From Bifidobacterium imperatoris (GTDB lineage: Bacteria > Actinomycetota > Actinomycetes > Actinomycetales > Bifidobacteriaceae), in NCBI RefSeq assembly GCF_002860405.1, contig NZ_NMWV01000017.1:1-28029 (forward strand): 28,029 bases of DNA, in the 5' to 3' direction. Positions 6,819 through 13,586 of the stretch are shown here, in pieces. The notes beneath the pieces are model-generated. The model did not search any database. It had not been told where the DNA came from and was given only the letters and a program-made list of their open reading frames with translations. How positions within the stretch are numbered: position 1 is the first letter of the stretch; every line of letters starts with the position of its first letter. Made by a program: the position numbers and the translations under genes.

Positions 6819-7838
6819 GTGAACCAGCATAAAGCGACCATCCACGACGTTGCACGTATTGCCGGCGTCTCCCGCGCCACAGTGTCCCGTTATCTCAACG
6901 GTCGCAAATGGGTGAGCCAGGATGCTGCGGCAAACATCAAAGCCGCCATCGAACAGACTGGCTATGTGGCGAATAGTCACGCCCGCGCACTGGTTACTGG
7001 GCGCGCAGGATCAGTGGCTTTCCTGCTGGGTGAGCCGCAAAAACTGCTGTTTGAAGACCCGAATTTTGCTGCTTTACTGCGAGCTGTGGCAGACGAGCTC
7101 GGCAAACGCGGCGTTTCCTTTATTTTGATGACTACTGATGATCAGAGTGAAGCGAAGCGCAATCTGGCTTATCTGCAGGCCGGTCACGTGGACGGTGTGA
7201 TTCAAGTGGCGTGGCATAAGGATTCCAGTGAGATGCTAAACGGTTTGGTTCAGGCTGGAATTCCTACAGTGATTGCTGAGCAGCCGTCCGATGAAACGTT
7301 GCCGGTTGGCTATGTGCACGTCGAGGATTACGGCGGCGCACGCAAGGCCTGCGAATATCTGCACGAGTGCGGCGCCAAACATATTGCTATGATTGCTGGC
7401 CCGGCAGGACCGAGCGGTACTCGTGACCGTATGCACGGTTTCCTTGATACAGTCGCTACGTTTGATGATGATTCCAATGCCGCCAGCCGCATTGCTCATG
7501 GTGATTATTCCGCCAGCAGCGGCGAGGTTGCGATGGCTCAGCTGCTTGATGCTGACCCTGATATTGATGGCGTATTTGTTTCCTCCGATACGATGGCAGT
7601 CGGCGCTATTAAAGAACTGCGCACGCGCGGTCTTTCGGTTCCCGATGATATTCAAATCATCGGCTTCGATGATTCTTCAGCCGCCATGCTGGCCGACCCA
7701 CCGCTGACCACAATTCGCCAGCCATTCCAGGCCATCGGCAAGCACTTGGTGGATCAGCTGATGCGCATTATTAATGGAGAACAGCCTGTCGGCGTTACGC
7801 TGCCCACCGAACTGGTGGTTCGCGACAGCACGCGGTAA
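6819..7838 (+). CDS. LacI-family transcriptional regulator of the sugar locus
   Basis: The 339-residue protein has an N-terminal LacI-type helix-turn-helix (ATIHDVARIAGVSRATVSRY, about residues 6-25). A hinge helix with HARAL follows, and then a periplasmic-binding-protein-like sensor domain ending in GFDDSSAA and the conserved LTTIRQP. The start is GTG at 6819 with GAAAGG 8-13 bp upstream; the nearby ATG at 6804 runs into a stop. It probably represses the GH43-symporter operon through the operators at 3951-3968 and 4040-4057 and responds to an internal mono- or disaccharide. Global control of other loci cannot be ruled out. The gene ends in an intrinsic terminator that also forms the left end of a 270-bp palindromic element. 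Confidence 0.92.
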   Translation: MNQHKATIHDVARIAGVSRATVSRYLNGRKWVSQDAAANIKAAIEQTGYVANSHARALVTGRAGSVAFLLGEPQKLLFEDPNFAALLRAVADELGKRGVSFILMTTDDQSEAKRNLAYLQAGHVDGVIQVAWHKDSSEMLNGLVQAGIPTVIAEQPSDETLPVGYVHVEDYGGARKACEYLHECGAKHIAMIAGPAGPSGTRDRMHGFLDTVATFDDDSNAASRIAHGDYSASSGEVAMAQLLDADPDIDGVFVSSDTMAVGAIKELRTRGLSVPDDIQIIGFDDSSAAMLADPPLTTIRQPFQAIGKHLVDQLMRIINGEQPVGVTLPTELVVRDSTR

Positions 7839-7845
7839 ATACGGA

Positions 7846-7869
7846 ATTGGCCTGACGGCCAATGCTATT
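7846..7869 (+). terminator. Intrinsic terminator of lacI
   Basis: ATTGGCC (7846-7852) and GGCCAAT (7857-7863) enclose a TGAC loop and are followed by GCTATTTTT. The hairpin starts 7 bp after the lacI stop codon. Its mirror image ends the palindromic element on the right side. Confidence 0.75.
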
Positions 7870-7898
7870 TTTCCCGCAGCCTTTGGCTGCTCTCCTAC

Positions 7899-7944
7899 TC
7901 CCCCTCAGTCAGCTTCGCTGACAGCTCCCCCGACAGGGGGAGCC
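7899..7944 (+). repeat. Double-hairpin repeat, copy 1
   Basis: The first stem is GTCAGC-TTC-GCTGAC and the second GCTCCCCC-GA-CAGGGGGAGC, linked as in the other copies. It forms the left inner arm of the composite element. Confidence 0.85.
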
Positions 7945-8015
7945 GGAAACGCGCGCTCCACAAGATGCTGGATTCAACGCTCCCCTGGCAAGGGGAACCA
8001 TAATCGCGTCATCTT

Positions 8016-8067
8016 GGCTCCCCCTGTCGGGGGAGCTGTCGAACGCAGTGAGACTGAGGGGGAGTAG
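8016..8067 (-). repeat. Double-hairpin repeat, copy 2 (inverted)
   Basis: Read on the minus strand it has the conserved CTCAGTC, a longer apical region with GTC/GAC closing pairs, then a perfect GCTCCCCC...GGGGGAGC stem. It pairs with copy 1. Confidence 0.85.
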
Positions 8068-8262
8068 GAGAGCGGCCGCAGGCCGCGGGAAAATAGCATC
8101 GGCCGATAGGCCGATCCCACAACCACCACCCCACCCCATCGCTTTCAGGAAACGTCCAAAAAGCTTCCAGAAATCATTTCCGCAATTTACGGGCTCTCTT
8201 ATCGGCCACTCAAGCTCGCATTAGGCCTTTCGCTGTGTACTTAAATCATCACAGACAAACAA

Positions 8263-8305
8263 TGTTCGGTTGCACTCCACCGCAAGCGCGGGATGCAACC
8301 GAACA
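8263..8305 (+). promoter_or_regulatory. 12-bp inverted repeat in the leader of the beta-helix gene
   Basis: TGTTCGGTTGCA (8263-8274) is perfectly complementary to TGCAACCGAACA (8294-8305), with a 19-bp spacer. It ends 6 bp before the ribosome binding site GAAAGGA (8312-8318). It could be a regulator's operator or an RNA stem controlling translation. Confidence 0.5.
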
Positions 8306-8325
8306 GTCTCGCGAAAGGAACCATC

Positions 8326-9960
8326 ATGTCCAGCACATCTTCGTTCGGCAAGCGGCGGGCGACTTCCGGCGACGGCAGCCATAATGCCTGTCAATTCGCG
8401 CATATGCCGCTTGGCAAAGCAGCTGCCGCTGCGGCTGCAATCTCTTTGGTCACCGGATTTGGCTATGGCATGGCGGGTACCGCTATTGCGGGAAGCCTTG
8501 GCTGGGGCAGCTCCTCCGCCTCCTCAAACGCCACCTTGCAGGGCCAGCCCGGAGGCGGCGGCGCGGACACCATGAGCTACGACTACACCGGCACTTACAC
8601 CGGTGCGCTCACCGCAGACGGCGAAGAAGTCACTTCGGATGGCGAAACTACCTCGGCTACCGACTCCGATCAGAACACCGCGCTCGCGCAGAACGGCGGC
8701 GTACTGACGCTCACCAACGCCACGCTCAACAAGTCTGGCGATTCGGATAATGCCGATAACAACAACTTCTATGGCACCAACTCCGTATCGCTCACGGTTG
8801 GCGAGGACTCTAAAACCATCATCTCCGACTCCTCCATCAACGCCACCAGCTCCGGCTCGAATGGCATCTTCTCCACCGATTCCGGCACTGTGCTGGCCAA
8901 TAACGTAACCATTAACACGTCTTCCGACAACTCGCGCGCCCTCGATGCCACCTATGGCGGCACGATTCTGGCGAGCGCCATTACCGCCACCACTAAGGGC
9001 GACCACAGCGCCACCATTGCCACTGATCGCGGCGGCGGTTCCATTTCCGCCACCGACTCGAATCTCAGCACTGCAGGCTCCGGCTCTCCGCTGCTGTATT
9101 CCACTGGTGATGTTCAGGTATCCAATGTGACTGGAACGTCTTCCGGCTCGCAAATCGCCGGCATGGAAGGCTTGAATACGATTCTGATTAAGGATTCCAC
9201 CTTGACCAGTACCGTAACCGGCAAAACCGCGAGCGATCCGGTGGCCAATGGCGTCATTATCTACCAGTCCACTTCGGGCGACGCCGAATCCACCACTGGC
9301 GAGCACGCCACCTTCCAGGCGGCTGACTCCACGCTGAAGTCCGCCATCGAATCCGGCTCAATGTTCTACTTCACGAACACCACTGCCGACGTAGTGCTGT
9401 CCAACACCACGCTTGACTTCGATTCGTCCAAGGCCGCGCTGATCACCGCTGCCGGCAACGACTCGAATAACTGGGGTTCGGCTGGCTCGAACGGAGCAAC
9501 GGTAGTGTTCACCGGTCGCAATCAGACATTGAACGGCACGGTAAGCGCAGACACGATTTCTTCGGTGACGCTGAACCTGCTCGACGGCTCGACTTGGACC
9601 GGTAACGCCAGCATCACCGAGAACGCGAGCGCCACCAGCAGCTCCACTTCCGATGCTCCCATCACCGTGAATGTGGACGGCACTTCGACCTGGGTGGTAA
9701 CCGATGACACTACGGTTTCCGCCTTGAATGTGGCCGACGGCGGTTCGGTGGTTGATTCGGACGGCAATACCGTAACCATCGTGGCTGGCGGCAAAACAGT
9801 AGTCAAGGGCACTGGTTCGATAACCGTGACCGTGACCGGCGACTACAGCACCACACTTCCCGACTCCGCTACCGGTGACGATACTCAGCTGGACAGCGAT
9901 CTGATTGACCGCTCTGATTTCGACAGCGCATTCGGCACCTCTACCACGTGGAGCATGTGA
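8326..9960 (+). CDS. Secreted or membrane-anchored Ser/Thr/Asn-rich protein, probable right-handed beta-helix
   Basis: The 544-residue protein has a basic N-terminus and a long hydrophobic Ala/Gly segment (about residues 29-55) that could be a signal peptide or anchor. The rest is poor in Lys/Arg and Cys and rich in Ser, Thr, Asn, Asp and Gly. Short periodic beta-type motifs recur (GGVLTLTNATLN, GNTVTIVAGGKTVVKG, SSVTLNLLDGSTWTG), as in parallel beta-helix surface proteins such as Cthe_2159-like or autotransporter-like repeats. No LPXTG sorting signal is present. The start at 8326 follows GAAAGGA at 8312; an in-frame ATG at 8293 lies inside the leader palindrome and lacks a site. A small membrane-protein gene follows 127 bp downstream. 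Function (adhesin or polysaccharide binding) is unknown. Confidence 0.65.
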   Translation: MSSTSSFGKRRATSGDGSHNACQFAHMPLGKAAAAAAAISLVTGFGYGMAGTAIAGSLGWGSSSASSNATLQGQPGGGGADTMSYDYTGTYTGALTADGEEVTSDGETTSATDSDQNTALAQNGGVLTLTNATLNKSGDSDNADNNNFYGTNSVSLTVGEDSKTIISDSSINATSSGSNGIFSTDSGTVLANNVTINTSSDNSRALDATYGGTILASAITATTKGDHSATIATDRGGGSISATDSNLSTAGSGSPLLYSTGDVQVSNVTGTSSGSQIAGMEGLNTILIKDSTLTSTVTGKTASDPVANGVIIYQSTSGDAESTTGEHATFQAADSTLKSAIESGSMFYFTNTTADVVLSNTTLDFDSSKAALITAAGNDSNNWGSAGSNGATVVFTGRNQTLNGTVSADTISSVTLNLLDGSTWTGNASITENASATSSSTSDAPITVNVDGTSTWVVTDDTTVSALNVADGGSVVDSDGNTVTIVAGGKTVVKGTGSITVTVTGDYSTTLPDSATGDDTQLDSDLIDRSDFDSAFGTSTTWSM

Positions 9961-10087
9961 TTCGGCAAACCTCACCAGCAATCCTCCAAACCACTACTCC
10001 ACCCGTCTCCCATCTCTTAGCTTCCATTCGTATCCCCACTATCAATCGCGGCAATACAGACCGCACATGCTTTGAAAGGAACTCATC

Positions 10088-10633
10088 ATGACCAGCAACA
10101 ACACCAACCCCACCCCGTTCACTCCGAACACCACCACCCCGACTTCATTCGCTCCGAACACCACCAATGACCACATGGAAAATACCACCCCTGCAACCGC
10201 ACAGAACATCGCCCCAGCAGTTCCGGCACCTAATCGCTTTGCAGCACCTGGAGCTGGCAATGGCGCAGCAGCCAAGACCATCACCGGTAAGGCTGTAGCA
10301 ATTATCATCGGCATCAGCTTGGGCTGCGGCATCCTCGGCGGACTTGGCGGCGGCCTGGCTTATGGCGCTATCTCCCACAGCGGTTCCAGTTCCTCCACCA
10401 GCCAGCAGATGCAGATGCCTAGCGGCGGCATGCAGGGCGGTCAGTCTCAGGGTCAGGGTGGCATGCCGGGAGGTATGCCGGGCAGCTCCGATTCCTCCAA
10501 CGGCCAGTCCCAGGGCGGCAGCACTGACGGCAACTCGAGCTCCGGCTCTGATTCTTCTAATTCTTCCGGCTCCACCGGCTCCTCCAGCCAGCAGAGCAAC
10601 GATGGTACCGACACCGGCACCATCGAAAGCTGA
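10088..10633 (+). CDS. Small single-pass membrane protein with Gly/Met/Gln/Ser-rich extracellular tail
   Basis: This 181-residue protein is not recognised as a named family. Residues 1-60 are rich in Asn, Thr, Pro and Ala. One hydrophobic helix follows (about residues 67-93, GKAVAIIIGISLGCGILGGLG...). The tail has QMQMPSGGMQGGQSQGQGG and MPGGMPG, then a Ser/Gly/Asp-rich end. Such Gly/Met-rich stretches occur in secreted beta-helix proteins of the Cthe_2159 type, which fits the neighbour upstream. The ATG at 10088 follows GAAAGGA. It is probably co-transcribed with the beta-helix gene and ends at the hairpin repeat at 10663-10709. A scaffold or anchoring role is a guess. Confidence 0.7.
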   Translation: MTSNNTNPTPFTPNTTTPTSFAPNTTNDHMENTTPATAQNIAPAVPAPNRFAAPGAGNGAAAKTITGKAVAIIIGISLGCGILGGLGGGLAYGAISHSGSSSSTSQQMQMPSGGMQGGQSQGQGGMPGGMPGSSDSSNGQSQGGSTDGNSSSGSDSSNSSGSTGSSSQQSNDGTDTGTIES

Positions 10634-10662
10634 TTGGCTTCGTTAGGCGTCAACCCGCATGA

Positions 10663-10713
10663 CTACCCCTCAGTCGGCTTCGCCGCCAGCTCCCCTGACA
10701 AGGGGAGCCTTTA
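10663..10713 (+). terminator. Double-hairpin repeat, copy 3, likely acting as terminator
   Basis: The copy at 10663-10709 has GTCGGC-TTC-GCCGCC and GCTCCCC-TGACAA-GGGGAGC stems and is followed by TTTAT. It lies 30 bp after the small membrane-protein gene, so it is placed to end that transcript. Confidence 0.6.
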
Positions 10714-10757
10714 TAGGGGTGCAACCAGTCCGAGCACCTCAATCCAATAATTAGCCA

Positions 10758-10805
10758 CAATGCCCAGCGGCGCACGATTATGCGGTGCGATTACGCTGGG
10801 CATTG
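10758..10805. promoter_or_regulatory. 12-bp inverted repeat upstream of the YhgE operon
   Basis: CAATGCCCAGCG (10758-10769) pairs perfectly with CGCTGGGCATTG (10794-10805), and GCAC/GTGC pairs inside. It lies between the terminator repeat and the CGTAGCG operator cluster. Its role is unknown; a regulator site or the remnant of a hairpin element is possible. Confidence 0.45.
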
Positions 10806-10840
10806 CCATATTCAGCCACAAATCTCCCGGCACAGTATTA

Positions 10841-10897
10841 CGCTACTCTATGCGTAGCGCTACGGTTAACGTATCGCTACGGAAAACGTAGCGATAC
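10841..10897. promoter_or_regulatory. CGTAGCG operator cluster, probable TetR-type binding region
   Basis: The heptamer CGTAGCG or its complement occurs at 10853, 10858, 10875 and 10887, with a 6/7 match at 10841. GTATCGCTACG (10871-10881) and CGTAGCGATAC (10887-10897) form a perfect 11-bp dyad with a 5-bp spacer. CGTAGCGCTACG (10853-10864) is a perfect 12-bp palindrome. The cluster ends 31 bp before the first YhgE start. The TetR gene at the end of this operon is the obvious candidate regulator. Confidence 0.7.
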
Positions 10898-10928
10898 TAC
10901 AGCAAGCAACAAGCTCCGGGGGTATTCA

Positions 10929-13586
10929 GTGGGCAACATTCTCAAGGTCCTCAAGCGCGATTTCATGCGCCTGTTGAAGGTACCGACCTCGTGGGTGATT
11001 CTCGTCGGCATGGTATTCATCCCGCCGCTGTACTCCTGGTACAACATCGTGGGCTTTTGGAATCCATACGGCAACACCAAAGGCATTACCGTTGCCGTGG
11101 CCAATAACGATGCCGGCACCGACAACGCACTGATCGGCAAGCAGAACCTTGGCGGCCAAATCGTCAAGCAGATGAAAAACAACGACCAGCTCGGCTGGAC
11201 GTTCGTCACTGAAGCCGAAGCCATGGATATGGTGCAATCCGGCAAAGCATATGCAGCCATTGTTATTCCCAAAGACTTCTCCGATTCGCTGGCAGGAGTC
11301 GTAACCGGCGGCGAATCCAAGCCAACGCTGGAATACTACGTCAACGAAAAAGCCAGCGCCATCGCACCAAAAGTCACCGATGTGGGAGCTTCCACCGTGG
11401 ATCGCACGGTGAACTCCACCTTTGTTTCCACTGTTTCCAAAGTTCTGACCGAAGTCATCAATAAGGCAGGCGATACCGCTCTGGCCACCGGAGATAAAGC
11501 CAAAGCCAAAACAGTAACCACGCTGAACGAAGCTTCCAGCGATGTGCAGCGCACGCGCGACTCCATCAGCAAACTGCAAGATAAGCTCGATCAAGCTCCC
11601 GAGAAAACGCGCACTGCCCGCCAAGCATTAGAAGATGCTCGCAAGCTCGGCATTGATGCAGCCGAAGGATTAGCCGGCACATCGAAGCTTATCGGCACCA
11701 CACAAACCAGCTTGAATAATTTCGTCACATCCACGTCGGGCGCGTTGGACGAAGGCTCAAGCCTGCTCAGCCAAGCTGCTTCACAAGCGAATCAGAACAT
11801 CGGCACCATAACCGGAGCCATAAATTCCGCGAACCAGCAAGTCGGCGGCATGCTGAACACCGCTGAAGATATCAATCAAGCCAATGCGGATATTCTGGCA
11901 ACCCTGAAAGAACTGCCCAACGCCGATCAGGAACCGCTGAAATCCGTAATCGACAAGCTTGATAAACGCAACAGTCAGCTCGCCAACACTCTCGGCAATC
12001 TGAGCAGCCTGAACAACACCATCGGCAGCGCATCACAGAATACTGCCGGTCTGGCCAATAATCTCAACACTGCAACCCAAACCACCTTGCAGGCCACCAA
12101 TGATGCCCGCAGCACCTTGGTTTCTGGCGCATTGCCGCAGCTGAACACCGGCTTGAACACTATTAGTTCCACTGCCACTACGCTCTCGAATGATCTGACT
12201 TCGCAGGATTCGCTGATCAGCCAATCCAAGGATGCTCTCGATCAGTTAGACAAGGCAGCGGCCTCCACGAAAACAGCGCTCGATGATACCGATCAGGCAC
12301 TGGCTACCGTGCAGGATAAGCTCAGCACACTGGCCACCGATATCAAGGCAATGAGCATTTCCACCTCGCTCGGCTCCCTGATTGACAGCGACGGCTCGCT
12401 GGACGCCAGCAAAATCGCTGATTTTATGATGTCCCCCACCGTTATCAACGAAAAGACCATTTACCCAGTGGCTTCGTATGGTTCCGGCATGGCACCACTG
12501 TTCACCACGCTGGCACTGTGGGTGGGCGCCTTCGTGCTGGTGGTGATTCCTAAGCTCGAAACCGATAACGACGGCATTGAGAATCTCACACCCACTCAAG
12601 GCTATTTGGGCCGATTCTTCCTGCTGGCCACGCTGGCTTCCGCACAAGGCCTGGTGACAGGCATCGGCGACCTCGTGCTCGGCATGCAATGCGCCAGCAT
12701 CCCCGTGTTCCTGCTGACCTGTTGGATCACCTCGCTGGTGTACATGTCGTTCATCTTCGCGCTATCGACCACATTCATGCATGTGGGCAAGGGCGTATGC
12801 GTGGCCATGGTGATTTTGCAGGTACCAGGCGCTTCCGGCCTCTACCCCATTGAGATGATGCCGAAGTTCTTCCGCGTGATCTATCCACTGCTCCCGTTCA
12901 CCTATTCCATTGACGCAATGCGTGAAACTATTGGCGGCTTCTATGACGGCCAATGGTTCAGCTATATCGGCAAACTGCTGATCTTCGCCGTGCTCGCCTT
13001 CCTGCTCGGCTTGGTGGCCCGCCCGAAGCTCGCCAATCTGAACCGTTTGTTCGCCCGCGAAATCGAAGAAAGCGACATGATTATCGGCGAACCAGTGCAT
13101 ATCGAAGCGAATGAATACCGAGTCACCCAGGCGATTGCCGCACTGGCCAATCGCACTGAATACAAGCATGCCATCGAACGTCGTGCAGCTAAGTTCACTC
13201 AGCAGTACCCGAAGCTGCTGCTGGGCGCGCTTATCGCCGGATTCGTTGTGCCAGCGATTCTTATCATCGTCTTCTCGCTCACTACCAGCGAGAAGATTGT
13301 GGTCATGGCCACTTGGCTGGCTTGGGTGCTGATCATTATCGGCTTCCTTATGGTGGTGGAATACATGCGCGATTCGATTCGCCGCCAAACCGAGCTCGGT
13401 AATCTGTCCGACGAATCGATTCGCTCGATGCTCTACGGCCGCCATGCAGAATCCGCCGCAGGAGGCGACGCGCCAACCACGCGCATACCGCCTATTTCAT
13501 CCCTGAACACCAAGAAGGCCACCATCGCCAATCTGCCGAACCTTCACGGCATTGGACAAACCAAGGAAGGCAAGCACGCACGATGA
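10929..13586 (+). CDS. YhgE/Pip-family membrane protein (first of a pair)
   Basis: The 885-residue protein has one N-terminal transmembrane helix (about 20-42, SWVILVGMVFIPPLYSWYNI) and a YhgE N-terminal domain with VAVANNDAG and YAAIVIPKDFS. A long helical, Asn/Ala/Thr/Gln-rich coiled-coil region follows (about 200-490). Then come at least five helices of the ABC-2-like C-terminal domain (about 519-700) and two extra helices (about 761-813). The family includes Lactococcus Pip (phage infection protein), B. subtilis YhgE and distant EsaA of type VII secretion; its transport role is not settled. GTG at 10929 is preferred: GGGGG lies 8 bp upstream and longer versions would place the operators inside the gene. 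The stop overlaps the next start by 4 bp. Confidence 0.85.
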   Translation: MGNILKVLKRDFMRLLKVPTSWVILVGMVFIPPLYSWYNIVGFWNPYGNTKGITVAVANNDAGTDNALIGKQNLGGQIVKQMKNNDQLGWTFVTEAEAMDMVQSGKAYAAIVIPKDFSDSLAGVVTGGESKPTLEYYVNEKASAIAPKVTDVGASTVDRTVNSTFVSTVSKVLTEVINKAGDTALATGDKAKAKTVTTLNEASSDVQRTRDSISKLQDKLDQAPEKTRTARQALEDARKLGIDAAEGLAGTSKLIGTTQTSLNNFVTSTSGALDEGSSLLSQAASQANQNIGTITGAINSANQQVGGMLNTAEDINQANADILATLKELPNADQEPLKSVIDKLDKRNSQLANTLGNLSSLNNTIGSASQNTAGLANNLNTATQTTLQATNDARSTLVSGALPQLNTGLNTISSTATTLSNDLTSQDSLISQSKDALDQLDKAAASTKTALDDTDQALATVQDKLSTLATDIKAMSISTSLGSLIDSDGSLDASKIADFMMSPTVINEKTIYPVASYGSGMAPLFTTLALWVGAFVLVVIPKLETDNDGIENLTPTQGYLGRFFLLATLASAQGLVTGIGDLVLGMQCASIPVFLLTCWITSLVYMSFIFALSTTFMHVGKGVCVAMVILQVPGASGLYPIEMMPKFFRVIYPLLPFTYSIDAMRETIGGFYDGQWFSYIGKLLIFAVLAFLLGLVARPKLANLNRLFAREIEESDMIIGEPVHIEANEYRVTQAIAALANRTEYKHAIERRAAKFTQQYPKLLLGALIAGFVVPAILIIVFSLTTSEKIVVMATWLAWVLIIIGFLMVVEYMRDSIRRQTELGNLSDESIRSMLYGRHAESAAGGDAPTTRIPPISSLNTKKATIANLPNLHGIGQTKEGKHAR

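Larger units (their letters stand above)
7846..8115. repeat. 270-bp composite palindromic element with nested double-hairpin repeats
   Basis: The outer hairpins (7846-7863 and 8098-8115), the pyrimidine/purine tracts GCTATTTTTCCCGC (7864-7877) and GCGGGAAAATAGC, and the inner double-hairpin repeats (7899-7944 and 8016-8067) are arranged symmetrically. The two halves are therefore near reverse complements over almost 100 bp. A half copy (GCTCCCC...GGGGAACC, 7979-7999) sits in the centre. The element has no coding capacity. It looks like a MITE-like or BIME-like composite, and each end resembles an outward-facing terminator. Confidence 0.75.

Noticed and set aside
7846..8115. CRISPR-like array in the repeat region
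   Set aside because: The repeats are inverted and nested, with no regular spacers and no cas genes in the window.
9900..9960. Sortase anchor at the end of the beta-helix protein
   Set aside because: The C-terminus (ends FGTSTTWSM) has no LPXTG, hydrophobic segment or basic tail.
10785..10928. N-terminal extension of the first YhgE gene to 10785
   Set aside because: It would place the operator cluster inside the coding region and adds a hydrophilic leader before the conserved N-terminus; GTG at 10929 has a clear site.
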